DNA of 48,673 nucleotides. Origin: Rhodospirillaceae bacterium (GTDB lineage Bacteria; Pseudomonadota; Alphaproteobacteria; TMED109). Below, piece after piece: positions 36,302 to 45,503 of this stretch. Positions within the stretch are counted from its first letter, which is position 1. The number at the start of each line of letters is the position of its first letter. Below the pieces are notes generated by a model, which made no database searches, was not told the origin of the DNA, and was given only the letters and a program-made list of their open reading frames with translations. Made by a program: the position numbers and the translations under genes. The stretch is from assembly GCA_902557845.1 (NCBI GenBank), contig CACEBX010000005.1:1-48673 (forward strand). Reading direction: 5' to 3'.

Positions 36302-37608
36302 GGTATATATATTTTTACTTCAAGCCCTCCGTAGATAGAAGAACCTAATTCAAGACTTCCACCATGGCCACTTACAATGTTTCTAGTAATGGTTAAACCC
36401 AATCCAGTATTAGCAGATTTAGATAATCTTGATTCATCTATTCTATAAAAAGCTTTAATTACATCATCTCTTTTATCTTTAGGAACACCAGGGCCATCAT
36501 CCTCAAATATGATTAAAGTACCTTTGCTCTTTACTTTTTTAATAGTTATCAATATTTTTTTATTTGCATAAAAAAAAGCATTTGATAAAACATTGTTTAA
36601 TGCTCGTTTAATTGCTAAAGGCTTTACAAAAAACATAATATTTTTTGGAATTTTAAGCGTTACTTTAATTTTTTTTGGATTTTCACATTTGGCTATTATA
36701 TTTTTAAAAAATAAATAAATATTTTGATTTTCAATTTTTTCTTCTCCCTCTCCTTTAGCAAAAGCTAAGTATGAGTCAATCATTTCCTTCATTTCTTCTA
36801 CGTCTTTACTAATACTAGTAGATGCAGTTTTATCTTTTAAAAGAGCAATTTGAAGCTTTATTCTAGTTAATGGTGTTCTCAAATCATGGCTTATTCCTGC
36901 AAGCATTAATGTACGCTGTTTGATTTGGTTTTTAATTCTTTCTCTCATTTTAATAAAAACCTTTGCTAAAAGTCTTAACTCAAAAGAGCCTTTTGGAAAT
37001 AACTTAAAATTATTATTTCCTTTTCCAAATTCCTCAGCTGCTTTCATAATATTATTTAATGGATTTATCTGTTTTCGCATAAAATAAAAGGCTAAAGAAA
37101 TTAACAAAATAGAAGTTGATACCATCCATATTATAAAAACTTCAATTGTAGAACTATGTAAATTCTTTCTAGGCACGTCAAAAGTTATTACCCCTTTTTG
37201 GGTTTGAACAAAAATTTGAACTCTATTTTTTAAACTTCTAGTATCAAACTTATAGGGTTTAATTAATCGTTCTTTCAGAGAATAATACAAAGTTTTATCT
37301 AAAAGTGATCTAATTTTATGCTGTTCATAATTTTCTAATGAATTATTAACATCAATTTTTGATTTAATTAAAAAGTTTTCTTCTGCTAGTTTAAAAAGAC
37401 TTGTATTAGAATTTTCGTCTTTTTCTAACTCAGAAATTATGAATGCTATTTGTCCACCTAATCCTAAAACCAATCTTCTCCCTACATCTTCCCAATGCCT
37501 TTCATAAAAAAAATAAGTAAGTACAGTTTGTAATATTAGCATTGGTACTATAATTATGGTAAGAGATCTTCCAAAAAATGTTTTGGGTAAAAATTTTTTT
37601 AAATTCAT
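36298..37608 (-). CDS. EnvZ-type sensor histidine kinase
   Basis: A 436-residue membrane kinase. Two membrane helices (about 14-34 and 155-177) flank a periplasmic sensor of about 120 residues, followed by a HAMP domain, the H-box LAGISHDLRTPLTR with phospho-acceptor H241, the N-box NVLSNAFFYANK, and G-boxes EDDGPGVPKD and NTGLGLTITRNIV. Its start overlaps the regulator gene by 4 nt. Signal is unknown; EnvZ-like kinases often sense envelope or osmotic conditions. Confidence 0.9.
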   Translation of the reverse strand: MNLKKFLPKTFFGRSLTIIIVPMLILQTVLTYFFYERHWEDVGRRLVLGLGGQIAFIISELEKDENSNTSLFKLAEENFLIKSKIDVNNSLENYEQHKIRSLLDKTLYYSLKERLIKPYKFDTRSLKNRVQIFVQTQKGVITFDVPRKNLHSSTIEVFIIWMVSTSILLISLAFYFMRKQINPLNNIMKAAEEFGKGNNNFKLFPKGSFELRLLAKVFIKMRERIKNQIKQRTLMLAGISHDLRTPLTRIKLQIALLKDKTASTSISKDVEEMKEMIDSYLAFAKGEGEEKIENQNIYLFFKNIIAKCENPKKIKVTLKIPKNIMFFVKPLAIKRALNNVLSNAFFYANKKILITIKKVKSKGTLIIFEDDGPGVPKDKRDDVIKAFYRIDESRLSKSANTGLGLTITRNIVSGHGGSLELGSSIYGGLEVKIYIP

Positions 37609-38285
37609 AACGTATCTACTTCCATTTTATAACCTATTCCCCTTGATGTAAGTAATAAATTTCTATGGTTTGGAATATGATTTATTTTTTGTCTTAATCT
37701 TTTTATTATTACATCAACTGATCTGTCAGAAACTTTTAATATATTAGCTAATTCCTCTCTTTTAACAGCAAAATTAGATTTTTTATATAAATGAAATAGA
37801 ACTTTACTTTCATTTAATGTAAGCTCTATTTTATCTTTATTAAATATCAAAATATGGTCTTTAGAATTAAAAATACAGTCACCTAAAATGATAGAATTTG
37901 CCTCTGTTTTTAAAACTGATCTTCTTTTTATAATATTTTCAATTCTTAATAGTAGTTCTTCAGGTTCAAATGGTTTACATAAATATTCATCAACTCCGGT
38001 TTTTAATCCTTTAATTCTATCTTCTACTTCACTCATAGCTGAAAGCATAAGTATTGGAATATTGATAATGTTTTTATTTTTTTCAGCAAAAGTAATACCA
38101 CTTTCTTGAGGTAGCATTACATCTAATATTATAAGATCATATAATATATTTGACATTTTTATTTTTGCAGTATGAGTATCTTTTGATGTATCAACTAAAT
38201 ACCCTTGTTCAAATAGAAAGCTTTTTAAAAGTTTCCTTAATTTTTCATCATCATCTATAACTAATATATGTTTTTTTTGAAACAT
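37605..38285 (-). CDS. OmpR-type response regulator
   Basis: Receiver plus winged-helix regulator, 226 residues from the ATG at 38285 (the TTG at 38300 is not needed). Acidic pocket D11-D13, phospho-acceptor D55 in LIILDVMLP, K104 in YLCKPF. The C-terminal DNA-binding domain runs from about 130 to the end (LTLNESKVLFHLYKK, REELANILK, VDVIIKRLRQKI, TSRGIGYKM). Forms a two-component pair with the kinase that follows. Confidence 0.92.
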   Translation of the reverse strand: MFQKKHILVIDDDEKLRKLLKSFLFEQGYLVDTSKDTHTAKIKMSNILYDLIILDVMLPQESGITFAEKNKNIINIPILMLSAMSEVEDRIKGLKTGVDEYLCKPFEPEELLLRIENIIKRRSVLKTEANSIILGDCIFNSKDHILIFNKDKIELTLNESKVLFHLYKKSNFAVKREELANILKVSDRSVDVIIKRLRQKINHIPNHRNLLLTSRGIGYKMEVDTL

Positions 38286-38364
38286 GTCTAAAGATATCAA
38301 ATTAATTATTTTTATATATATTTATCTTTTTTTGAATATTATAATTATTAAATAATAATAATAT

Positions 38365-38370
38365 AGGAGG
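38365..38370 (+). promoter_or_regulatory. Strong Shine-Dalgarno AGGAGG fixing the ilvE GTG start
   Basis: AGGAGG lies 7 nt before GTG at 38378, the best ribosome-binding site in the window. A TATAAT at 38340-38345 could be its -10 element, though no convincing -35 is seen. Together they support initiation at GTG rather than a later ATG. Confidence 0.75.
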
Positions 38371-38377
38371 AGTAATA

Positions 38378-39247
38378 GTGAATTACGCAGATCTTAAAGG
38401 ATATATTTTTTTTGATGATGAGTTGATTGAATGGAATAATGCTAAACTTCACGTTTTAAGTCATGGCTTACATTATGCTAGCTCAGTTTTTGAAGGAGAA
38501 AGGTCATACAAAAAAAAAGTATTCAAAGAACATGAACATACCAATAGACTAATTCATTCTGCAAAAACTCTAGGTTTTGAATTACCATATAAATCTGAGG
38601 AAATTTTTGAAATAAGAAAAAAAGTATTAGAGGCAAATCAAATCTCAGATGGATATATAAGGCCAGTTGCATGGAGAGGAAGTGAAATGATGGGAATATC
38701 AGCACAAAAAAATACAATACATTTTGCTCTAGCTGCCTGGGAATGGCCTTCTTATTTTTCTCCTGAGGCTAAATTAAAAGGAATAAAGCTTAATGTATCA
38801 AAATGGAAAAGACCTGACCCATCTACTGCTCCAGTGAATACAAAGGCAGCAGGATTATACATGATATGTACTTTGTCAAAGCATGAGGCAGAGAGTAAAG
38901 GGTTTGATGATAGTTTAATGCTAGATTATAGAGGCTACATAGCAGAAGCAACCGGAGCTAATATATTTTTTGTTAAGGACAATGAAATTCATACGCCAAT
39001 AGCGGATTGTTTCCTAGATGGTATAACTAGACAGACTATAATTAAGTTAGCTAAAGAACAGGGGATAAATGTTTTTGAAAAAAGAATTAAACTAGAAGAT
39101 TTGAATTCGTATCAAGAATGTTTTGTGACTGGTACAGCTGCAGAAGTAACACCAGTAAATCAGATTGGAGACTATGCATTTATTCCTGGTACAATGTGTA
39201 AAAATTTGATTGAAAAATATTCTTTATTAACGAATAATAAGATTTAA
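38378..39247 (+). CDS. ilvE: Branched-chain amino acid aminotransferase
   Basis: PLP-dependent fold-type IV transaminase that makes or degrades Leu, Ile and Val. It starts with GTG. Signatures: KLHVLSHGLHYASSVFEGER, YIRPVAWRGSEMMG, the PLP lysine K156 in VNTKAAGLYM, DYRGYIAEATGANIFFV, DGITRQTI and FVTGTAAEVTPV. The 289-residue length and the WRGSEMMG motif match the alphaproteobacterial form. It stands alone on the plus strand, divergent from the two-component genes and overlapping moaE by 4 nt at the 3' end. Confidence 0.94.
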   Translation: MNYADLKGYIFFDDELIEWNNAKLHVLSHGLHYASSVFEGERSYKKKVFKEHEHTNRLIHSAKTLGFELPYKSEEIFEIRKKVLEANQISDGYIRPVAWRGSEMMGISAQKNTIHFALAAWEWPSYFSPEAKLKGIKLNVSKWKRPDPSTAPVNTKAAGLYMICTLSKHEAESKGFDDSLMLDYRGYIAEATGANIFFVKDNEIHTPIADCFLDGITRQTIIKLAKEQGINVFEKRIKLEDLNSYQECFVTGTAAEVTPVNQIGDYAFIPGTMCKNLIEKYSLLTNNKI

Positions 39248-39693
39248 ATGTTCCACTTTTGCTCCTCCAGATTATCACTGTCTAGAGCTTCAACCCAATG
39301 TCCTGAGTTTTTTGTTTTTTCAAACTTCCAAAACGGACCTTTAGTTTTTAACCAATCTATAAGAAAATGACAAGAATTAATAGCATCTTTCCTATGTTTA
39401 GAAAGTGTAATTACTAAAACAATATTTTCACCGGGAAATAATTCTCCATGCCTGTGAATAATTAAACTATCTAACAATCTCCATCTTGAAAGTGCTTCAT
39501 TTTCAATTTTTTTAAGCATCTTTTCTGTCATTCCTGGATAATGCTCTAGAGTCATAGAGATTAAGTCTTTTTCTTTTGCCTTATTTCTTACTATTCCAAT
39601 GAAACTACTAATTGCTCCTACATTATCATTTTTTTTGAGCATAGTTTTTACTTCTTCTTCTAAAGAAAAATTTGCTGTTTGTACTTTTATCAT
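39244..39693 (-). CDS. moaE: Molybdopterin synthase catalytic subunit
   Basis: Large subunit of molybdopterin synthase, which puts the dithiolene sulfurs on precursor Z. Conserved parts: GAISSFIGIVRN, HRHGELFPGE, HRKDAINSCHFLIDWLK and the catalytic lysines in KTKGPFWKFEK. The 149-residue length is normal. The start overlaps the moaD stop by one base. Confidence 0.94.
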   Translation of the reverse strand: MIKVQTANFSLEEEVKTMLKKNDNVGAISSFIGIVRNKAKEKDLISMTLEHYPGMTEKMLKKIENEALSRWRLLDSLIIHRHGELFPGENIVLVITLSKHRKDAINSCHFLIDWLKTKGPFWKFEKTKNSGHWVEALDSDNLEEQKWNI

Positions 39694-39944
39694 TACCCAC
39701 CTGTCATTGGAGGAAAAAAAGCAATTTCATCTTCATTTTTGATATTCTCTTCAATATTAACTAAATTCATATTTTTAGAAAATCTGATAGAGGATAAATC
39801 ACTAAACACTTTATTATAATCATTGTTAATTTCAGATAAAAAATTTATTAGGTCAGCTATATTTTTAATATTTCCTGTAAGATCAATATCTTCTTGACTT
39901 TTACCTATACCATCTTTAATCCATGAAAAGTATAAAATCCTCAT
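39693..39944 (-). CDS. moaD: Molybdopterin synthase sulfur-carrier subunit
   Basis: Ubiquitin-like sulfur carrier of 83 residues. It ends FFPPMTGG; the terminal GG is thiocarboxylated by MoeB and inserted into MoaE. It overlaps pgsA and moaE by one base each, suggesting tight coupling. No other Mo-cofactor genes lie in the window. Confidence 0.93.
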   Translation of the reverse strand: MRILYFSWIKDGIGKSQEDIDLTGNIKNIADLINFLSEINNDYNKVFSDLSSIRFSKNMNLVNIEENIKNEDEIAFFPPMTGG

Positions 39945-40531
39945 TATTTAATTCCCATTCTATTATTTTTAAATACTTTATAACAATATTGAAAACCTGT
40001 ATATAATGTCAATAAAGTTACTAACCAAAGTCCAAAAATACAAAAATTGTATAATTTTTCAATGTTTACTTTTTCATAAAATATAAATTTACTTTGTAAA
40101 CTATTTAAAATTAAAAGAAAACTTATAATAAAAAATTGTAGTGTTGTCTTAACTTTAGATAAAATCGAAACATTTACATTTTTTTTTCCCTTGCTTAAAG
40201 AAAACTCTCTAATGCCTGATATTAAGAATTCTCTAAATATAATTAAAATAGAAGGCAATAATATTAAATTATCTATAGAACATAAAAATAATAAAGCAGA
40301 TGAGGTTAAAATTTTATCAGATATTGGGTCAAATACCTTTCCATAACTTGAAGTTACATTTAATTTTCTTGCTAAATATCCATCTAAATAATCAGTAATG
40401 CTAAGAACTAGAAATAAATAAAATAGTATAAGAGATTGTATTTGTTGGTTTTTAAAAATTATCAAAATAATAATAAAGTAAATAGGAGAGGCTAGTCTTA
40501 AATTAGTTAGTATGTTAGGAAGTTTTTTCAT
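39944..40531 (-). CDS. pgsA: CDP-diacylglycerol-glycerol-3-phosphate 3-phosphatidyltransferase
   Basis: Commits CDP-diacylglycerol to phosphatidylglycerol. The full CDP-alcohol phosphotransferase motif is present: D47-x2-D50-G51-x2-A54-R55-x8-G64-x3-D68-x3-D72, in a protein with about five helices. I use the ATG at 40531 (195 residues, usual start MKKLPNILTNLR); longer frames run into uvrC and add only random residues. The order uvrC-pgsA-moaD-moaE is one I recall in alphaproteobacteria. Confidence 0.94.
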   Translation of the reverse strand: MKKLPNILTNLRLASPIYFIIILIIFKNQQIQSLILFYLFLVLSITDYLDGYLARKLNVTSSYGKVFDPISDKILTSSALLFLCSIDNLILLPSILIIFREFLISGIREFSLSKGKKNVNVSILSKVKTTLQFFIISFLLILNSLQSKFIFYEKVNIEKLYNFCIFGLWLVTLLTLYTGFQYCYKVFKNNRMGIK

Positions 40532-40535
40532 GGAT

Positions 40536-42341
40536 TTAATTTTTATCAAAAAAGTTATAAATTTCCATAGCAGTTTCTTTATTAATACCCGGCACCTTAC
40601 AAAGTCTATCAAAAGTAGCACTCTTTAATTCTTGAACATTTTTGAAGAATAATAATAGATTTTTTTTTCTTTTAGCCCCTACATTGGGAATCATATCAAT
40701 TTCTGAGTTAAATAGCTTTTTATTTCTTAAAACTTTATGATTGCTTATAGCATATCTATGAGCTTCATCTCTCAAACGGAGTAGATAGTAAAATAAGGGA
40801 TCATTTTTTTTTAAATAAACCTCTTTGCCATTATCACAATAAAACCTCTCATTTTCAGAGTTTCTTTTTTTTCCTTTGCTAATAGAAATTAAATTTATAT
40901 TAGATAAATTCATTTTTATTAAGACCTCCTTTGCGCAAGAAAGCTGGCCTTTTCCTCCATCTATAATAATTAGGTCAGGATAGCGACCATACTTTATTCT
41001 TCTGGTTAAAACTTCTTGCATCATAGAATAATCATCTCTAGAGTTAGAGTTTTTTATATTAAATTTTCTATATTTACTTTTCAAAAAACCTTCCTTATTA
41101 GCTACTATATAACTTCCCACAGCTTCCTTTCCAGAAAAATGTGAGTTATCGTAAACTTCAATATTACTTATGTTAATTGATAAATTAAATTTAATTTTTA
41201 AGCTTTCTAGTAAATTTTTATTCTTATTCATTTCAGATATTTTTTTTGCAAGATTGATTTCAGCAGTTTTTTTAGCTTCCGTTACTATAAGTTTTGTATT
41301 TGCCTCAGTTGCTTTTAGAATACTAACTTTTGATTTTGCTTTTGTAAAAAAAGCATTTTCTATGAGCTCTTTTTCATGAATGTCATCAGAAATTATTATT
41401 TTATTTGGGATATTTTGAGTATTATAAAATTGTACTATAAATTTTTGAAGAATTAGGCTTAGGTCATCCTCTATTTTATTTTCTACAAAATGAGTATTTG
41501 AACCAAAGTTTTGACTATTCCTACAAAAAGTAACCTCTATAGCAATGTGCTCATTAATACGAACAACACTAAAAATATCAGCTTCCTCAATATTTTTATA
41601 TAAATTTTTAAAAGTATGATGAGTTTTTTCCAATGATCTAATTTTATCCCTGAAATTTGCTGCTTTTTCATAGTTTAATTCTTTGGAAGCAATATTCATT
41701 TTTTTAATTAAATTATTCATTAAATTACTATTTTTTCCATTCATATAACTGAGTAAATTATCTACAATTTCCTTATAATCTTTAGGAGAAATTTCTCCTG
41801 TACAGGGTGCAGAACACCTTTGGATTTGAAATTGTATACAAGGTCTTTTTCTATTAAGTAATTCAAAGTCAGAGCAAGTTCTTAATGAAAATATTTTTTG
41901 AAGTATATCTAAAGTAACATTTACATGATATGCAGAAGCAAAGGGACCAAAATAGCAATGTTCGTTGCTTTTTCGCCCTCTATGTTTTTTTATTTGTGGC
42001 CATTTATGTCCAATTCTAAACTCAATATTTGGATATGTTTTATCATCCTTAAGTAAAATATTAAATTTTGGTTTTATTTCTTTTATTAAACTAGCTTCTA
42101 ATAATAACGCTTTAGTTTCATCCACTGTGGAAATATATTCAATTTTATCTATAAGGCTTATCATTTTCTGTAGTCTATTATTTAATCTGTGCGGATTGGC
42201 ATAAGAACTAATTCTTTTTGACAAATTTTTTGCTTTGCCAATGTAGAGAATTTCATTGGTAATAGATATCATTTTATAAACACCACTACTATTAGGTAGG
42301 TCTTTAATAATTTTTTTAATATTGTAAATTCCTTGTTGCAA
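40536..42341 (-). CDS. uvrC: Excinuclease ABC subunit C
   Basis: Makes both incisions in nucleotide excision repair with UvrB. N-terminal GIY-YIG domain (LPNSSGVYKM, ILYIGKAKNLSKRISSY), the cysteine region (RPCIQFQIQRCSAPCTGEISP), a UVR motif near 210-245 (ELNYEKAANFRDKI), the RNase H-like 3' nuclease (IEVYDNSHFSG, LIIIDGGKGQL), and C-terminal helix-hairpin-helix (IPNVGAKRKKNLL, VPGINKETAMEIYNFF). The start is uncertain: no ATG precedes the conserved N-terminus. TTG at 42341 is taken (601 residues), but it lacks a ribosome-binding site; see findings. Confidence 0.94.
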   Translation of the reverse strand: MQQGIYNIKKIIKDLPNSSGVYKMISITNEILYIGKAKNLSKRISSYANPHRLNNRLQKMISLIDKIEYISTVDETKALLLEASLIKEIKPKFNILLKDDKTYPNIEFRIGHKWPQIKKHRGRKSNEHCYFGPFASAYHVNVTLDILQKIFSLRTCSDFELLNRKRPCIQFQIQRCSAPCTGEISPKDYKEIVDNLLSYMNGKNSNLMNNLIKKMNIASKELNYEKAANFRDKIRSLEKTHHTFKNLYKNIEEADIFSVVRINEHIAIEVTFCRNSQNFGSNTHFVENKIEDDLSLILQKFIVQFYNTQNIPNKIIISDDIHEKELIENAFFTKAKSKVSILKATEANTKLIVTEAKKTAEINLAKKISEMNKNKNLLESLKIKFNLSINISNIEVYDNSHFSGKEAVGSYIVANKEGFLKSKYRKFNIKNSNSRDDYSMMQEVLTRRIKYGRYPDLIIIDGGKGQLSCAKEVLIKMNLSNINLISISKGKKRNSENERFYCDNGKEVYLKKNDPLFYYLLRLRDEAHRYAISNHKVLRNKKLFNSEIDMIPNVGAKRKKNLLLFFKNVQELKSATFDRLCKVPGINKETAMEIYNFFDKN

Positions 42342-42354
42342 TTTTTTATTACAA

Positions 42355-42711
42355 TTATTTTTTTAATGACTTTTCTAAAGTTATCCCAACTTCTTGATTT
42401 CCACTTAATAAATTACATTTTATTATTTCAATCTTAATTTTTTTAATATTTTTAATTTTTTCTAGCTTAAAACTTATTTTTTTAGCTAAAGTTTCTAATA
42501 AATTAATATGGCCATAACTTTTAATTTCATCAAGGACAGAAATAATTTTTTCGTACGAAACAGTGCTGTTAATGGAATCTTTCGCTGCTACACTTAATAA
42601 ATCTGAATTTACAGATATTTTAATTTTTTGCTTTTTATTTTTTTCATTTGCATAAATTCCAATTGAGCAATAAGTTATATAGTTTTTTACGAAAATTGAT
42701 TTCTTTTCCAT
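42355..42711 (-). CDS. folB: Dihydroneopterin aldolase-like protein
   Basis: A 118-residue FolB-family protein (tunnelling fold). Matches: KNYITYCSIGIYANEKNKKQKI at the N-terminus, VSYEKIISVLDEIKS in the middle and the C-terminal GNQEVGITLEKS. FolB makes 6-hydroxymethyldihydropterin from dihydroneopterin in folate synthesis; some relatives are epimerases. The catalytic region is recognisable though divergent. It directly follows the SDR gene. Confidence 0.82.
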   Translation of the reverse strand: MEKKSIFVKNYITYCSIGIYANEKNKKQKIKISVNSDLLSVAAKDSINSTVSYEKIISVLDEIKSYGHINLLETLAKKISFKLEKIKNIKKIKIEIIKCNLLSGNQEVGITLEKSLKK

Positions 42712-43482
42712 TTAGTCTAATACCTTTGTTTTGTTACTAACTTGACCCCATCCTAAATGTTGTCCTCCATCTAGAGCAATTATTTGTCCAGTAATAGACT
42801 TTACTTTTAATAGGAATGATATAGTCTCTGCAACTTGGTCAGGAGTAGCTCCTTGTTGAAGGGGTAATGATTTACATTGAAGGCTAAACTCTTTTTCTGT
42901 TTGTAACTTACTTTTAATTGTAGGGCCTGGACCTATTGCATTTACTCTTATTTTAGGAGCTAGCTCTAAAGCTAAAGTCTTTGTTATAGTCCATAGGCCA
43001 GATTTTGATACACTATAACTCAAAAAATGAGGTGTTAAATTTAAAACTCTCTGATCGATTATATTGATTATATTTCCATTTTTATTTATAGGAAGCGCTT
43101 CAGCAAATTCCTTAGAAAGCATTAAAGGTGCATATAAATTTGGAACTATATGATTATTCCAAGAATTTAAGGTCATTTTTTTTAAATTATCATAATCAAA
43201 TGTAGAAGCATTATTTATAAGGCAATCAATAACAATTGATTTTTTTTTTAGAATACTAAAAATTTTTTTTACTTGGTAGGGCTTATTTAGATCAGCCTGA
43301 ATAGCCATAGAAATAACATTAGTATTTTTTTTTAATTCTTTGCATAAAGCTAAAGCTTCTTTTCTTGATTTATTATAATGTATAATTACATTGCTATTTT
43401 CACTTGCTAATTTTTTTACAATTGACTTTCCGATTCTTTTTGAACCTCCTGTAACTAGAGTAGCATATTGTATAGGTTTCAT
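42712..43482 (-). CDS. Short-chain dehydrogenase, possibly FolM/pteridine-reductase-like
   Basis: A 256-residue SDR. Cofactor motif [11 protein letters not shown] with Arg after the glycines (NADPH-type), [14 protein letters not shown], active-site Y-x3-K in [12 protein letters not shown], and C-terminal [11 protein letters not shown]. Pteridine reductases and FolM have the R-IG motif, and the next gene is folB, so a role in dihydrofolate or dihydromonapterin reduction is a fair inference. Start ATGA overlaps the uvrB stop by 4 nt. Confidence 0.8.
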   Translation of the reverse strand: MKPIQYATLVTGGSKRIGKSIVKKLASENSNVIIHYNKSRKEALALCKELKKNTNVISMAIQADLNKPYQVKKIFSILKKKSIVIDCLINNASTFDYDNLKKMTLNSWNNHIVPNLYAPLMLSKEFAEALPINKNGNIINIIDQRVLNLTPHFLSYSVSKSGLWTITKTLALELAPKIRVNAIGPGPTIKSKLQTEKEFSLQCKSLPLQQGATPDQVAETISFLLKVKSITGQIIALDGGQHLGWGQVSNKTKVLD

Positions 43483-45503
43483 TTTACACTTAACTCTTTC
43501 TTTTCTAAATTAGATATTTCATCTCTTAATTTTGCTGCTTTTTCAAAATTTAAAGCTTCCGCCTCTTTATACATTTCTTTTTTTAAATCATTAACATATG
43601 ATTTAAGGTTGTTCCTATTTTCATTATTTTTAATACTATTCTTTTCCTCAACTTTAATATTTTCTAATAAATCTTTAATATTTTTTTTAATGGTTTTAGG
43701 TTTTACATTATTTTTAATATTCCAATCTATTTGTTTTTTTCTTCTTCTATTAGTTTCTTCTAATGCAGATTTTATTGATTGAGTTTCTGTATCAGCATAT
43801 AAAATTACTCTTCCGTTAATATTTCTAGCAGCTCGACCAATAGTTTGTATTAAGGATGTTTTGGATCTAAGAAAACCTTCTTTATCTGCGTCAAGTATAG
43901 CAACAAGGGCGCATTCTGGAATATCAAGGCCTTCTCGTAAAAGGTTAATCCCTACTAAAACATCAAATATTCCGAGTCTAAGTTCTCTTATAATTTCAAT
44001 TCTCTCTAGAGTATCAATATCTGAATGTAAATATTTCACCTTAATACTATTTTCTTTTAAATAATCAGTAATATTTTCTGCCATTCTTTTTGTTAAAGTA
44101 GTAACTAAAACTCTAAAGTTATTTTCAATGGTATTTTTAATTTCACCCAATAAATCATCTATTTGATTTTTAGCTTCCCTTATTTCACATATTGGGTCTA
44201 CTAAACCTGTTGGCCTAATGACTTGTTCTATAAATATGCCTTTAGTTTGTTCAAGCTCCCAAGGGCCTGGTGTAGCTGACACCATGACAGTGCTAGGGCG
44301 CATAGCATCCCATTCTTCAAATTTAAGAGGTCTGTTGTCTTTACAGGATGGAAGTCGGAATCCATGATCAGACAAGGTACTCTTCCTACTAGCATCTCCT
44401 TTGTACATTCCTCCTATTTGAGGCACTGCGACATGACTTTCATCAATGAAAAGTATACTATCTTCAGGAAAATATTCAAATAATGTAGGAGGAGGTTCGC
44501 CAGGGTTTCTTCCAGATAAGTATCTGGAATAATTTTCTATTCCTTGACACATACCAGTAGTTTTTAACATTTCAAGATCATATTTTGTTCTTTGCTCTAG
44601 TCTTTGCATTTCTAAGAGTTTATTTTTTTTTTTGAGTTCTTTTATTCTTTTTATTAAGTCAAGTTCTATTTCCAAAATTGCTTGATCTAGTGTTGGCTTA
44701 GAAGCTATATAATGGCTGTTAGCATATATTTTTATTTTATCTAATGGTTTTATTTTTTCCCCGGTAAGAGAGTCTATTTCATAAATAGAGTCAATATTAT
44801 TTCCAAACATTTCGATTCGCCAGGCTGTAATCTCTAAATGGGCAGGAAAAATTTCCACTATATCCCCTCTTAGTCTAAATGAACCTCTTATAAAATTAAA
44901 ATTATTCCTTTTATACTGTAAGCTAACAAATTTTTTTACTATTTCTTCTCTAGAAATTTTTTGATCTTTGAATAGAGTAAGAATCATTTTTGAATAAGTT
45001 TCGACTGGGCCTAGTCCATATATACATGAAACTGATGCTACAATAATAACATCACTTCTTTCAAACAATGATCTTGTAGCCGAGTGTCTCATACGGTCTA
45101 TATGTTCATTTATTGACGCATCTTTTTCTATAAAAGTATCTGTTCTAGGGACATATGCTTCAGGCTGATAATAATCATAATATGAAACAAAATACTCTAC
45201 TGCATTATTGGGAAATAGTAATTTCATCTCACCATATAACTGGGCAGCAAGGGTCTTATTGGGTGCCATTATTAATGATGGTTTCTGAATTTTATTGATT
45301 ACATGAGCTACTGTAAAAGTTTTTCCTGAACCAGTTACACCTAATAATACTTGGTTTTCTTCCTTTTTTTCTAAACCGTTACTTAATTCTTTTATAGCTG
45401 CAATTTGATCGCCAGAGGGTTTCATTTCTGTTATAAGATCAAAGCGCTTTTTTTCTATATTGGGAAATAAATCTTTTACTATTTCTTTATTAAGCTTAAG
45501 CAT
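43479..45503 (-). CDS. uvrB: Excinuclease ABC subunit B
   Basis: Damage-verifying helicase-like ATPase of nucleotide excision repair. Walker A GVTGSGKT (55-62), the beta-hairpin [21 protein letters not shown] in part, [14 protein letters not shown], helicase motifs VATLTK-like and [15 protein letters not shown], and a C-terminal UVR motif ([15 protein letters not shown]) that binds UvrC. 674 residues is standard. It overlaps the preceding aminotransferase by 8 nt. uvrB and uvrC share one run. Confidence 0.96.
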   Translation of the reverse strand: MLKLNKEIVKDLFPNIEKKRFDLITEMKPSGDQIAAIKELSNGLEKKEENQVLLGVTGSGKTFTVAHVINKIQKPSLIMAPNKTLAAQLYGEMKLLFPNNAVEYFVSYYDYYQPEAYVPRTDTFIEKDASINEHIDRMRHSATRSLFERSDVIIVASVSCIYGLGPVETYSKMILTLFKDQKISREEIVKKFVSLQYKRNNFNFIRGSFRLRGDIVEIFPAHLEITAWRIEMFGNNIDSIYEIDSLTGEKIKPLDKIKIYANSHYIASKPTLDQAILEIELDLIKRIKELKKKNKLLEMQRLEQRTKYDLEMLKTTGMCQGIENYSRYLSGRNPGEPPPTLFEYFPEDSILFIDESHVAVPQIGGMYKGDASRKSTLSDHGFRLPSCKDNRPLKFEEWDAMRPSTVMVSATPGPWELEQTKGIFIEQVIRPTGLVDPICEIREAKNQIDDLLGEIKNTIENNFRVLVTTLTKRMAENITDYLKENSIKVKYLHSDIDTLERIEIIRELRLGIFDVLVGINLLREGLDIPECALVAILDADKEGFLRSKTSLIQTIGRAARNINGRVILYADTETQSIKSALEETNRRRKKQIDWNIKNNVKPKTIKKNIKDLLENIKVEEKNSIKNNENRNNLKSYVNDLKKEMYKEAEALNFEKAAKLRDEISNLEKKELSVK

